From positions 277,675 to 321,354 of the forward strand of contig JBNGIO010006333.1 of NCBI GenBank assembly GCA_049999805.1: 43,680 bases of DNA. The letters run 5' to 3'. The DNA comes from Folioceros fuciformis. Its lineage: Eukaryota > Anthocerotophyta > Anthocerotopsida > Anthocerotales. Below are positions 11,110 through 21,456 of this stretch, piece by piece; position 1 is the stretch's first letter, and every line of letters starts with the position of its first letter. The position numbers were made by a program, and so were the translations under genes. The notes beneath the pieces are model-generated. The model did not search any database. It saw nothing but the letters and a program-made list of their open reading frames with translations, and was not told the origin of the DNA.

Positions 11110-11203
11110 CTCAAACTTACAGCTAATGAATTGATAGCGAGCGCGGGGGAGCTGGGCTGTGGCCGCCGTGCTTGCCTATCAATTGGTTAGCTGTAAGTCT
11201 GAG
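11110..11203. repeat. Long imperfect inverted repeat / hairpin, about 94 nt
   Basis: Arms 11110-11137 and 11176-11203 are complementary at 25 of 28 positions (mismatches at one outer and two central bases). The inner region 11138-11175 continues to pair with G.T wobbles (GCGAGCGCGG against CCGCCGTGCTTGC). The shape and length suit a foldback transcript such as a microRNA precursor, or a small inverted-repeat element. No function is shown by the sequence alone. Confidence 0.6.
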
Positions 11204-12018
11204 CTCGAAGATGCACTACGCCCGGCTACGGCACCGGGGGCGGGCACGGGCTCAGGGTCGGGGTCGTTTGCCTCATGTGATCGAAAGTGGGTGCACTGTG
11301 CACATCTGGCTGGAGCTCCGAGTCAGTCACAATGTGCGAAAGCGTTGTTTGCACGAGCACATGTTGTGGATCTGGAAGTGTCCCTCTGAGAGCCCTGGGT
11401 TTTGCCGGACTGCGTCCTAGATTTGTACAGTGTGGAATGGGCGCAGGCGTAAGTAGGAAATGCCAACGTTGGGAAATGCAGATGCAGAACGGATCGCACG
11501 ATTGGTAGCCGATCCGGTATCTAAGGGTGCTTTGCTTTGCAGACTGCAGGGTCATCCCTTCCGAAGGTGCCCGACGAATCGGATGCTCATGTGAATTTTG
11601 ACACGGCCTGCCGTTGTTCTTCTTGACAGTCCGTACGTTGTAGATAATGTTGTGTGGCTCAGATTGGCAACAGGTGCAGGGACGTCGCTTTGTTAGCTAT
11701 AGTAGTAGAGAAAACGCTCAAAGCCACAAGTAACATAGACACCGGCATTGGCACTGGCAGGAGTAGAATTTCGTGGACTTGGTCGTCGGATTGCCCAAGA
11801 ATCAGGCCCCGTGCAATTTGGGTGAAGCGAACCCAGCGCCTAGCCGGGCCCCCTCGCATAATCCAGACAGTCCCAGGGGACAGAAGTTGCTTTGACGAAA
11901 TGGTCCTCGCGTTCCCCGTCCAAATATCTCGGCACAGTACAGTAGGTGGAAAGAAATATCTAACAGCTGCCAATCACACAAGGCAATGTGTTTTAGCTCA
12001 GTGCTAGGATGAGCCCGA

Positions 12019-12085
12019 ATATCTGGGCCCCTGAGTATCTGGGCGCCTGAGAGTATCTGGGCCCCTGAGTATCTGCGCCCTTGGG
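12019..12085. repeat. Short tandem repeat, about 16-18 bp unit, four imperfect copies
   Basis: Four successive variants of TATCTGGGCCCCTGAG, differing by a few substitutions and a two-base insertion in the second copy. Confidence 0.75.
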
Positions 12086-12349
12086 TACTGTACATACAGT
12101 GCTGTACGTAATTGTGTAGCTATTTCACACACGGCACTACCGACCAGTTAACTGACCGTCGCCGCCAAGTGAAAGAACAGTGCATGTGCGGTCCAATGGC
12201 GGCGTGTCGGGGGCCTCGGGCCCAACCTCTATTGTCTAGACTCCCACCTTACATAAGAAAACAGTGGGCAGACGAACATTACTATTACTATTAATGCTAC
12301 TGATAGGTGGAATCAAATCTGGATCTACTGCTTGGTATGCAAGTATCTA

Positions 12350-13080
12350 ACCAACAACAACAATAACAACTTTATTTATCCACTAGAGATGGAAGAATCA
12401 TCATGGGACAGAGATAGTAAAAGAGGTTTAAAAATCAAGTACACTTACATGCGCTGAACTAGAGAAGTAGTACCTATATCACGAAACAGAAAAGAAGGCA
12501 AAGACTATCAGGAGTCCAACAAGGACTCCTGAAGATCAAGAAGCTCGGAGAGACATAGTCCAGAGAGTCTAGGAATGTGGAAAGAAAAAAAATCTGCCCA
12601 TCGAGAAGCCGGCATACTCAAAGAGTAACAAGTAACAAGACCAAATATCAGCATAGGGAGGACAATAGAAGAGTAAGTGTGTTTCAATCCAGGATTCAAG
12701 GAGCAAAGCTTGCAGATCCTAGCTTGAGCCAATGAATGATCAGGAGCAAAGCTTGCAGATCCTAGCTTGAGCCAATGAACGATCAGTCTCAATTCGGAGG
12801 TGGTGGGAGCTAACACGAAATTGACCTATGAATGTGTGGAGTTTGAAGGATAGGGGAAATTGAGGTAGTGGGGCAGGGTAGGAAATTTACAAGAGAGAGG
12901 ATTAACTCAGAGCTCGTCTTTGTAAAGCGGAGTCTAGAAGTGAGAGGGGGAAACAGAAAGAGGGACCAAGTGAGGCAAAGGTATTTTAATTTAAGGACCC
13001 TACGAATGGAGTGGTTAGAGGGGATGTGAGAAAGGAGAAGTTGGGAAGAGGAAGAAGCCCAAATAGGGAGTCGAAAAGGT
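12350..13080 (-). mobile_element. Decayed 3' end of a non-LTR (LINE) retrotransposon
   Basis: Read on the minus strand, the segment encodes pieces typical of the C-terminal end of LINE reverse-transcriptase proteins: 'LRIETDRSLAQARICKLC' near 12795-12745, then in another frame 'ETHLLFYCPPYADIW' near 12685-12640, resembling the usual Cys/His 'C..C...E..HLLFHCP.Y' signature. It ends with a stop near 12508 and a 3' tail of the form ATAAAGTTGTTATTGTTG at 12352-12378, the simple-repeat 3' end expected of a LINE. Frames are broken, and a 43-bp tandem duplication interrupts the Cys motif. The left-hand limit (about 13080) is not sharply defined. Confidence 0.7.
12701..12786. repeat. 43-bp tandem duplication inside the LINE remnant
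   Basis: Copies 12701-12743 and 12744-12786 differ at one visible position (AATGAATGAT against AATGAACGAT). Duplicates the Cys-motif coding part of the element and shifts its frame. Confidence 0.9.
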
Positions 13081-14198
13081 CTAACCGTTCAACTATAAAT
13101 ATGTTAATAATATATACTAGTAGTTCAAATATACTTTACTATTATATCAAATATTTAATCTTTAAAAATATATAAGTTATAATTTGAATCACATAAATAT
13201 GTAATACATTACTTAAGCCCCATTAATATGCACCTCGGCACCCTTGGTTGTGCATCTAGTTTATATATATATATTTGTTCTTTTTTATTTTTAGATTTAT
13301 TATATATAGATCATTAATATATAATAAATATATAATAATGTACTGATATGTATGTATGCCTCATTGATATATAGATATGGTGTGTTCTTGGATGGCTTTT
13401 GAAACGTGTTGTATTCCTATTCATATGGCTATGAGATATCGTTCTTTCATCCCTACAATGAGCACATTTTATCTTGCTTGATGGAGTTTGTCTTTGTGGT
13501 CACCTCTTCTTTGTGATTGAGGGTGACTAGGTTTGGGTGGCTCATGTGGTTGTAATTAACCCCATATATGATTCTATTTGCTAGCACTCCATCTTCACCC
13601 CAAAGGCTTATTGTGACTAGGTTACTGGTTGATGTAGTAGTGATGGACCCCTTTTTGGGTTGAGGGAGACCAGATTTTTTATGGCTGATGCGATGGTAAT
13701 AAACTCCACAAAGGGGTTCATTTGGTAGTGCTTATCAACCAAAATCAACCTTTTGGGTTGGGCGATAGAGGGGGTGCACATAGGCCAAGATCAGTCATTT
13801 GGGTTGGTCTATAAAAGGGTGCACATTAGTCAAGATCAACCTTCCAAGTTGGGCATTCCTTCATTCCTCACGTTATTAAGACCTATCAAGCTACTTGCAA
13901 GGCATTCTTCAAGTTTTTCAAGACATGTGCGAAGGCATACCGAAGGAAGAATGAAGTTCGTCTTCCTCTCTTTAATTCGGTGTTTACGTTCCCGGAACTT
14001 GATAAAGTGAAATCGACGTAATCACAACAAATCGATTCACAAACATAGATACGCTGTGTGCGTTCCCGATCGAAAAAACGAACTCGACATGAGTCAAAGA
14101 CATTCATCCGGTGAGTGTTCTCTCGGAACTTGAAAGAGTGTCAAAGAACTATCCTAAATTCCTGCGACCTTCCATGGTGCTGATGTGTTATCTGATCT
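13081..14198. other. AT-rich, gene-free island, possibly a retroelement remnant
   Basis: Strongly AT-rich to about 13380 (TATATAT runs at 13261-13275). From 13381 come imperfect direct repeats, including two copies of about 46 bp at 13750-13797 and 13798-13842. The second contains a TATA-like TCTATAAAAGGG near 13808-13819. The layout recalls an LTR, but I find no TG...CA ends, primer-binding site or coding domain. Confidence 0.4.
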
Positions 14199-15837
14199 CT
14201 ACTGGACAAAGTTCCTGAGCAGCGCTCGAGGACTCCGATGTTGGACGAGGCGGTGGTGTTGTTTCTTGCTGAACAAGACGGCACCAGTCCCGGGGCCCGT
14301 AATCCAGTTGAAGTAGTCTTGCAAGGTGTGGGACGGGTAGCCGCTGATGTACATCTTTTCGACCAGATAACGGTTCACCACCAAACTCCAGCCGTGCTCA
14401 GTGGGATGGGCTCCGTCCCAGAAGAAGTGAGTCAAAGGATCGTCACAAACAGTGTATGCTGGGTTCCCATAGGCGTCCACATCCCCGCAGCTGGTACTGC
14501 TGCTTATGCCTTGACAGCAGGGTAACAGCGGATAGTCGAGGCCAGGGGAGTCTGTACGCATACCAGGAGTCAGGATAGACCACGTTCTACAATGCAGTAA
14601 CTGGAAGCGGGGACCTGCTTGAAGGAAACTTATGGAATTCCTTACCGCCTATAGTGCGGAGAAAGCTTTGTGTTTGGTTCAGCAAAATGAAGCGAGTGCT
14701 CCACTCACTGTTCACTCGTAGGACTGCGGCGTCTAGCAGTTGGTTGTGGTAGGACACCAGCTCATCACTGCTGTTTGAGCACTTCGTGAAGTTGGAAGGG
14801 GCGGAGGAGGATGGTGAGCAGCCAAAGGGAGGGAGGTTGAGTACCACGGCGTTCACAATTCCGAGTTGAGCAAGCCGGGTGAGGCCTTGTGCTGTGAGGC
14901 CAACCACGCTCTCCACAAACAGATTCGTGTCCTGCACCAATACAAGAGTTAGGGAATGGAACCAGTCATGCCACACTGATTACGGCAAAGTGCGCACATA
15001 CATACATACCACTGCGCTGGTGATAGCGCTGTAGTCATTCCCTGACACAGACACAAATGCAACGGAGCCTGCCACGGTGGCCGGATAGAAGAAGCCTAGG
15101 TTCAGAGTGGAGTTGAAGTGGTCGATCTGCTCGCTGAGACTGGGAAAGCCATACGCCGCTGTCACTCCACTGCCTCCCACGGCAAAATTGATGCCGTACT
15201 TGGTTAAATTGGAGGGAAGGGTTCCACTGATCCGAGCGTAGGGTGTCGGGCTGGGAAGTCCCAGTGCCTGAGCTGATTGTTTCATACCAAAGGAATTCAA
15301 ATCGTCAGCAGATATGCAAGGACCAAATGAAGGCAAAAGCGAGGGCACGTGACAATGGTACATAGGTACATACCTAGAAAATCCGTCTGGTGAAGGCCGT
15401 CGGAGAATCTGCCAGCAGGAACACCAGGCCAGGTTATGCCGTAAGGCACATTCCACGATGGAGAAGTCTTGTCACGGTTTCCAGTATCTGCATACGAATC
15501 CCCAAACACGAAGAAGGCCTCCGGAGTCCCTTCTACAACCCTAGCTGGTGACAAACGAGACCACAGAATGCCATGAGCACTTCCCAATCCAGCGCATTGC
15601 TCCCTCGCAAAACTCCATACCAATTCAAATGTATGATCCGACTGAGCGAGATCCAAGTTTGAGTCTATCACAAGAAGGCTCCCTGAACTATCCCTCTTAA
15701 GTCCCACGCAACTGCTGTGGAGAAATCGGAAGCTCACCATCCAGTACCGGTGCCAAGAGTGCCAGAAACAACAATGCGAAGGAGCAGGACAACACCACTC
15801 CCGCTGTTGCAAACAACTCTGCCTTCCTCACTGTCAT
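14199..15837 (-). CDS. Secreted GDSL esterase/lipase
   Basis: Five exons: 15837-15738, 15544-15374, 15272-15010, 14931-14646, 14551-14199; about 390 residues, all joins in phase. The ATG at 15837 opens a signal peptide with a hydrophobic core ('AGVVLSCSFALLFLALLAP'). GDSL block I is 'FFVFGDSYADTGN' with the nucleophile at Ser50; block III is 'FVSVSGNDY'; the acid and base are Asp319 and His322 in 'FFWDGAHPTEHG'. A conserved-looking Cys-rich stretch precedes block V ('LLPCCQGISSSTSCGD'). Enzymes of this plant family hydrolyse acyl esters in the cell wall or apoplast, and the natural substrate cannot be read from sequence. The length and block order are typical of plant GDSL lipases. Confidence 0.92.
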
Positions 15838-16375
15838 ATTTGCTAGCCAACCTTCACTGCCAATGAAATCCGCAGTCTGGAGTCACTGCCGGTCACTCTC
15901 CCTCGATCAGGATGACGGAGCAAACAGCAGAGTCTGTACGAGCCGGGACTCGGGCTACGTTAGTGTACAAAACGTCGCCTGGATGGTTATTTTTGTGAGT
16001 AATCGGCTGGATGTGCATTATGACCCACGTGCAGGTGCGATTTCTTTTGTACAAAATACATATATGTAAGTACCGACCCTTGAATTATTCAAGATGCAAC
16101 TGGTGCGGAAAGTTCCTCCTACACGCATTTGGCATCTTTGGATTCGACACCGACTTTCAGGGCATACTGTACATACAGTATACAGTCGACCCTCCCTAAT
16201 TAGGAGTTCCATAAAAGGGTTTCCTCTCCAAATGGAGCCTTCGATCCTACTTGGTTTTGTTCACTGTGTAGAACGAACAAAGGGTTGAACGGGATTATCC
16301 CATTGACCACCTTTCCAATCTCATGCTTTTGGGACGATTCGATCCACCAATTCATGGAGGGTGGAGTTGCATATT
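15838..16375. other. Intergenic region between the GDSL gene and the broken DUF3455 gene
   Basis: No gene seen. Contains the probable GDSL promoter and a mariner-type terminal-repeat-like sequence at 16181-16210. Confidence 0.5.
16181..16210. repeat. Possible solitary mariner/pogo-type terminal repeat
   Basis: The sequence following a TA dinucleotide, CAGTCGACCCTCCCTAATTA, resembles terminal repeats of Tc1/mariner-superfamily transposons. I found no matching inverted copy nearby, so this could be a solo end or chance. Confidence 0.25.
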
Positions 16376-17706
16376 TCAGCCAGATGTGCTTGGTGCGTAA
16401 ACCCAGTAGATAGCAGAATACGTGGAGTCAAAGAGATCGCCCTCCTTGTCATCACGGGTTGCAGTGGGAGGAAGTCCGGCTCGGGTGGACAATCGCTGCA
16501 CGTTCCGCACGGCTGCATCGCCTCTGGAGGGAGCAGCGAGTGAGGCTGGATTCGTGAACTCAAAGAACAGAGCAAATCATACGGCTGGCAGGCAGGGAAG
16601 GGAGGGTAAGGGAATGGAAGCTTACGGGGTGGTACTCGTGACCTCCAGAAGCAACCAGTTGACACTGTCCTTGGAGACAGAAACGCCGCTCACAAGTCTG
16701 GCGGTCACCAGGCTGGGCTCCGGGAAGAAGGTTTGCCAGGAGGGCTGGCCAGCCTCCGGAGGCGTCCTTGTGCGGGAGGAGGTAGTGCGCGCCCACCACC
16801 TGCGACCCCGGGAGGTAGCTGTTGTACCTGTACCGCTGGAATTCTATGCCGAAGAAGCTGGCGACGGGCGCTCGCCGGGACGGCTATGGAATCGGGGACG
16901 GTCGATGCGGGGACTTCCGTGTCTTGCGAGAAAACAGTGTAGACTGCGGAGTAGGCGATTGGCCGGATCTCGCCCGGGCTCTTGCAGACGGAGGCGGAAG
17001 GCGCGGCGCATCCTGCCACCTCCGTCCTGGTCCCGTAGGAGGCCAAGGACAAGAGGCCCTCGCCGGAATGAGACGTGGCCTGTGTACCAGTAGGCTGCTC
17101 GCATCCGCGGGCTTTGAGGACGGGACTGAACTTAGCACTGCGCCTGTAGACCTGGCGCAACTGGATTAGCTTCCACGCAACATTTCGGGGACAAGTAGAC
17201 GTCTTCGAAAGTTTTGGCGGCAAACAAAAACACGGCGTACCTGTGACGGTGCTGTTCACGGTCTTCGTCTTGGGAGACGTGAAGAGGCTCCAGGTCGGGC
17301 GGCCTCCGTTGCCGTGGGCTTCAGGCAGGAAGAAGTGATTTCCTATGTGCACTGCGTTTATGTCGTACAGCTTGGCGCGGGCCGTGTGCAGAGTCCAGGA
17401 CACTGCTCCTGAGCCGGGATCATCAACCACGCACTCGTAAATCTGAAATCCCACGCCTAAAATTCAATCTACGAGAATGCTGCACACGCATGATTCCACC
17501 GAAACTATGAGCGGCTTGCTTTCAATCATCTTGCAGGCCCTGCGCATGCATTTTGCATGGGAGGTGGGAGCTCGAATCCTGACCTGTTTCCTGGAGGAAC
17601 CGAGACATCAGCTGGGGTGGCTGCTGGCGTAGCCGCAGCAGCCACGCAGGCGGGACGCCACAAGTGCCAATTGGAGGATGGGGATGCGGATGCGGGGGAA
17701 AGCCAT
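16376..17706 (-). pseudogene. DUF3455 secreted-protein pseudogene
   Basis: Collinear with the intact DUF3455 gene at 30641-31977. From 17706 it reads a signal-like 'MAFPRIRIPILQLALVA', then (one-base shift) 'ATPADVSVPPGN'. The in-phase acceptor for the next exon leaves a TGA before 'LGVGFQIYECVVDD'. Then come 'IGNHFFLPEAHGNGGRPTW' and 'STVTG', an intron, 'SVPSSKPADASSLLV', a shift to 'QATSHSGEGLLSLASYGT', 'PIAYSAVYTVFSQ', a shift to 'YLPGSQVVGAHYLLPHKDAS', and another shift to 'WQTFFPEPSLV'. The last exon is clean ('NVQRLSTRAGLPPT', 'YSAIYWVYAPSTSG', stop at 16378-16376). Compared with the intact copy, roughly 14 residues of the second repeat are missing. At least four frame breaks plus a stop make a pseudogene most likely; a poor local assembly is the alternative. 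Confidence 0.75.
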
Positions 17707-17771
17707 ATCGGATTGTTTGCTACTTGCTGTCTCGAGCTCATCGCAGGCCTGGAGGAATTTGTGACAGAAGC

Positions 17772-17779
17772 TTATATAT
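17772..17779 (-). promoter_or_regulatory. TATA box of the DUF3455 pseudogene
   Basis: A TATATAAG element on the minus strand, about 65 bases upstream of the ATG at 17706. It is correctly placed for a core promoter, which suggests the locus was once, or still is, transcribed. Confidence 0.45.
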
Positions 17780-18055
17780 GTGGCTGCTCGCTTAGCCAAC
17801 CGGACCAGGGCCAGGGACGGCAGCGACGTAGGCAACACACAGTGAGAGCGGGGGCCAGCTGTATGCCAGGCCGCCTGAGCACCGGCAGTTCATAAACTTG
17901 ACGGGAAGCTTGTGATAAACTACAGCATGAGTGACGGCGGAGCTGGTCAATCCAATAGGAAGCCATCGCCTTTCGTGGCCCTCTGAAGTTCGAGCTTGGC
18001 CTTCCCGACGTCCGCTGTTACACTTATCCCTTGTCCTTTAGTCAAGAGCGATGAA

Positions 18056-18189
18056 ACGACAATTGGACGGTCATGTGAACTGACGAAGTTGACAAACAGA
18101 CCGACAATCGGACCTTCACGTGAACTGACGAAGTTGACAAGCAGAACGACAATCGGACCTTCATGAGGACTGACGAAGTTGACAAACAG
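18056..18189. repeat. 45-bp minisatellite, about three copies
   Basis: The motif GACGAAGTTGACAAACAG recurs at 18082, 18127 and 18172 with a 45-bp period. The intervening sequence (ACGACAATCGGACCTTCA) also repeats. On the minus strand the frame is open and encodes a 15-residue repeat ('LFVNFVSSHEGPIVV' type), but no gene structure supports translation. Confidence 0.85.
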
Positions 18190-18236
18190 ATCTGGATGCT
18201 GATATCCGAATACCCCTCCCAAATTCCAGAGAACGC

Positions 18237-18262
18237 CGTGTTAGAAACTCATTTCTAACACG
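18237..18262. repeat. Perfect 11-bp hairpin
   Basis: CGTGTTAGAAA, a four-base loop CTCA, then TTTCTAACACG. It lies in the intergenic stretch downstream of the BTB gene and could act in transcription termination or 3' processing, or be chance. Confidence 0.7.
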
Positions 18263-18613
18263 CTGTGATTAAGCATCCTGTGGATCAGTAGTTCGCTCCG
18301 TAAAAGGGAAAGATACCCTTGGTGTGAGCCGCTAAGTTCACCATGATACAATAAGTTAGAAATCCTTCCTCAGTGGACTAGGATACACTTCTTCTTCTCC
18401 TCATCATCATTAACTTACTGAGGCCTATCAACAGTTAGACTACAACGACGTACATACTTACAAGCAAGCGTGCTGTGATCTGTGGCAGCTCCTCGGGGGG
18501 TGAGAGTAAACAGGAGACATCCTCGGCTGCATAGGATTCCTTGAGATGCTAAGAAGTATACAGAAGGTCATGCTGACTAGGAAGTCATTTTCTTCTAGGT
18601 GAGTATACCCACC

Positions 18614-20605
18614 TTAGCCACGGCTGGGCTTCTTCGTGGGTTCAGGATTGGTTACAGGTTGCCCACCTGCTCGACGGAACCAAGTGTTGAAGGCTGTAAC
18701 TAGGTTTCGACAGTCCTCCAAAGAGCGAGTGGCAAAACTTAGACATTGTTGGAGTAGCTCCTGGGAGTCGGCCATCGGCAGGGTCAAAATAATGCGTAGG
18801 AAAACCTCCTCCAGTTCCAGCAGCTCAGACCATTTTGCACTCAGCTTGCTCTCCGATTTAGCATTCTCCCGAGACACGATGAGAACTGGAAGCCACCCTT
18901 TCACAAGGTTCCGTCGCACCTGCCAACATGCAAAAGGATGGAATGTTCTGAGAACATAGACGCTCCGCTTTGGCAAGTACTACTGGCACATACACAGGGT
19001 AACAACCTCACGGGATGCCAGGATAGAACCAGTTGCCACCGCATTAGCAAGCCGGCATGTGCACCTCAATACTGAGCTGGGCAATCCAGGTGCAATGCGA
19101 ACAGCATCCTCACTGAAGGCACGCTCCAAATTTGCAGTAAAAGATCCTAGCTCACTCCATTGTGTAACCTGAAACACAACCGGAAGCTACTTTGAACTGC
19201 AGGACGGACATGAAACAAGGAGCAGTGTATCATAATGCTGTAATCCAGTCAGCATAATATTTGGCCACAGGTTTCTATTTGAAGTCTTACTGCGTTCGAA
19301 GCAACTTTGAGCTCAAGCATCCGCTCCACCAGCCACAACAACTGCCGGGCACAAGCATCTGCAATACGCAAATTCTGTCGCTGCAGTGCCTCGATCTCAT
19401 CATGCCGACCTCGTACATTAGGACTCGAATATTCCTCAACGGACTCCTTCACAGTTTTCAAGCTACTTGCAAAGGCTTTATCCAGCACCCTTCCCACTGT
19501 CTCACGAGATGCGTATGTCTTCAGCATCTTAGCCACAAACCCCTTCACACATGTAACATTCTGGTGGGTGGCAGAATACACCATGCCGTAAAGCATATCC
19601 TCCAAGGCAGTCTCTTTCACAGGATTTAATCTTGCAAGCACCTCAGCAGACTGTTCAAGCTGCAGGAACGTCACAACTTGCACTATCTGTTGTTCCTCTT
19701 CACTTGTCCAGGGAACAACCTCCAGATATCTGACACAAGAGTTTATGCACTCATCAAAAAGAAGTTCCGCTGCAACTGTCAGGATAGAAAGGGCCACCTG
19801 GACATTATTAATAGCAGCCGGAAAATCTTTAGTATAAAGAAGCTGAAGGGTGGCTTCGTAAGCTTGCATTCCAACTGAAGGAGCAACAATCAAACTTATT
19901 TCAGCCAGCTTTTTATCCCTTGTTCTCTTGCCGCTGTCCATAACGGTATCGACTCCATCCTGCCACCGTCCAGACAGTCGAGCAGCGAAATAACGACACT
20001 GAACGAGCACGGACTCGTGCAAATACAGCTTCGTCTCAAAAGCTTCACTGTCACCGTCTCTGGTTTTCATCGGTTGTTCGCAATTCGAGGACAAGTCTTC
20101 CGGTACCTCCGAAGTCCTTAGTACCTCCGAACTCCTTGATCCCTCTCCTCCACTTTCCTCATAGTCGTTTCTTGAACTCGGACAACCAATTCTGCAGTCT
20201 TCTTCCTCTGCACCACCCCCTGATCAGACAGGCAGCACGGAATCCCTCAGCAACGACTCCCCTTTCAAATTAAGGAAGAGTTCTTTACGGCATCACCAAT
20301 CCACCCATTGCACGAGATGGAATTACAAGCTTCAGACCAGGTCAAGAAAAACCCTTGCCGTCTACACTCTATCTGTCCATACTTCCGACATGAGCGTACC
20401 ACTCACCATTCGGCTCAAAACACTGTTGCGAAACCAAACGAAGCACCACATCAGCCGTGCTAGAATCGTTGTACAGAAAACGTCCGGCACATGCCGCCTC
20501 CTTCGCCTTCTCAACTGCATTCAATGCATCCTCTGAAACTCCAGCCATAGTTTGCGGTGTGCAAGCACGACGCCGCTTAAAAAACCCCTGCATGCTCTGA
20601 TACAT
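18614..20605 (-). CDS. BTB/POZ domain protein (At1g63850/At2g13690-like)
   Basis: Four exons: 20605-20407, 20207-19291, 19168-19007, 18919-18614; about 527 residues, all junctions in phase. The basic N-terminus 'GFFKRRRACTPQTM' leads into a BTB/POZ domain: 'FLYNDSSTADVVLRLV', an acidic Ser-rich insert, then 'ETKLYLHESVLVQCRYFAARL', 'LLYTKDFPAAINNVQVALSI' and 'CVRYLEVVPWTSEEEQQIV'. A helical C-terminal half follows ('KWSELLELEEVFLRIILTL', 'LEDCRNLVTAFNTWFRRAG'). BTB domains dimerise and commonly act as substrate adaptors for CUL3 ubiquitin ligases. For this plant subfamily the targets are unknown to me. The start could be Met at 20605 or at 20593. Confidence 0.88.
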
Positions 20606-21456
20606 TCCACGGCAGGCGCATACGATAAGGTGGTCCTGTGACCACCTGCATTCCAGCGCCTTCCCCGCTCTTGACAACCAGTCCAAACGTCAGAAGAACG
20701 AATCTCGCAGTTCCATATCTGCAGACGGATTCCTTCTCCGCCTCGACCTTCCGAATTCTCAAATCAGATCCTCGCGCTGAACCTACTGCTGCAAGTCCGC
20801 GATCCAGACTCGCTCATCAGGTAAAGAGAACGGGCTCCAGTCTGCTCCAGATGTGCACCATGTCGACGTGCGACCACGTTTTCATTCGGCCATTTACGGG
20901 CCAATGGTTTATTTCATGCTTAATTTTCCTCGCTCGAGGCAATAGAGTAACGCTCCCGTGTGCAGCAAGTAATGTATTCAAGGGACGAACGAGCCATGGC
21001 CTCGGATCTCGTCTTTTCACCGAACGAGAGCCCAGCGCTCTATTCAATCTCTTTAATCAACAGTTTCATCCAACCTCTTTACTCAACAATACAACACCCA
21101 ATTACTTACACAGCTCTTGAGAACAAGCTGCCCTTGATTCTCCCTGATGAGAGACTGGTCCTTCAAAACTCTCCAAAGCTCTCCAAAATCTTCGACGTCA
21201 TGGCTCCACTCTAAACTCACAGCTAAGCTCCTCCTCAAGCTTGCACGTCCCGAACCTTTGTACGTCCCCTAACCTTTTCAGCTCCTTCTCAGGAATGTAG
21301 GTCCTCAAAATCTCTGCCCAACCACACTACTCATCTCACAAAGCACTAGATTGACTTGCATCTTCTTCTACTTTTAATTTTCATCTGTAAACCCCAAACT
21401 ATAAGCAAGAATTATGACGATTATCTAAGGGCCAGTTGGTAGTACGTCTAAAAGAT
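20606..21456. other. Intergenic region between the BTB gene and PPR2
   Basis: Holds the BTB promoter and the PPR2 3' flank, both genes lying on the minus strand. No coding or RNA gene that I can support. Confidence 0.55.

Larger units (their letters stand above)
10525..12349. other. Intergenic region upstream of the DUF72 gene
   Basis: Probably contains the promoter of the DUF72 gene at its left end. It is GC-rich around 10920-11100, holds a long hairpin (11110-11203) and a short tandem repeat (12019-12085), and has no reading frame that I can support as a gene. Confidence 0.6.

Noticed and set aside
10713-11114. Arg/Ala-rich open frame upstream of the DUF72 gene
   Set aside because: GC-rich region with biased composition. 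The DUF72 first exon at 10524-10470 gives a complete start without it.
13381-14150. Intact LTR retrotransposon
   Set aside because: No second LTR, primer-binding site, polypurine tract or pol domain was seen.
18056-18189. CRISPR-like array
   Set aside because: The whole 45-bp unit repeats, with no unique spacers, and the genome is eukaryotic. It is a minisatellite.
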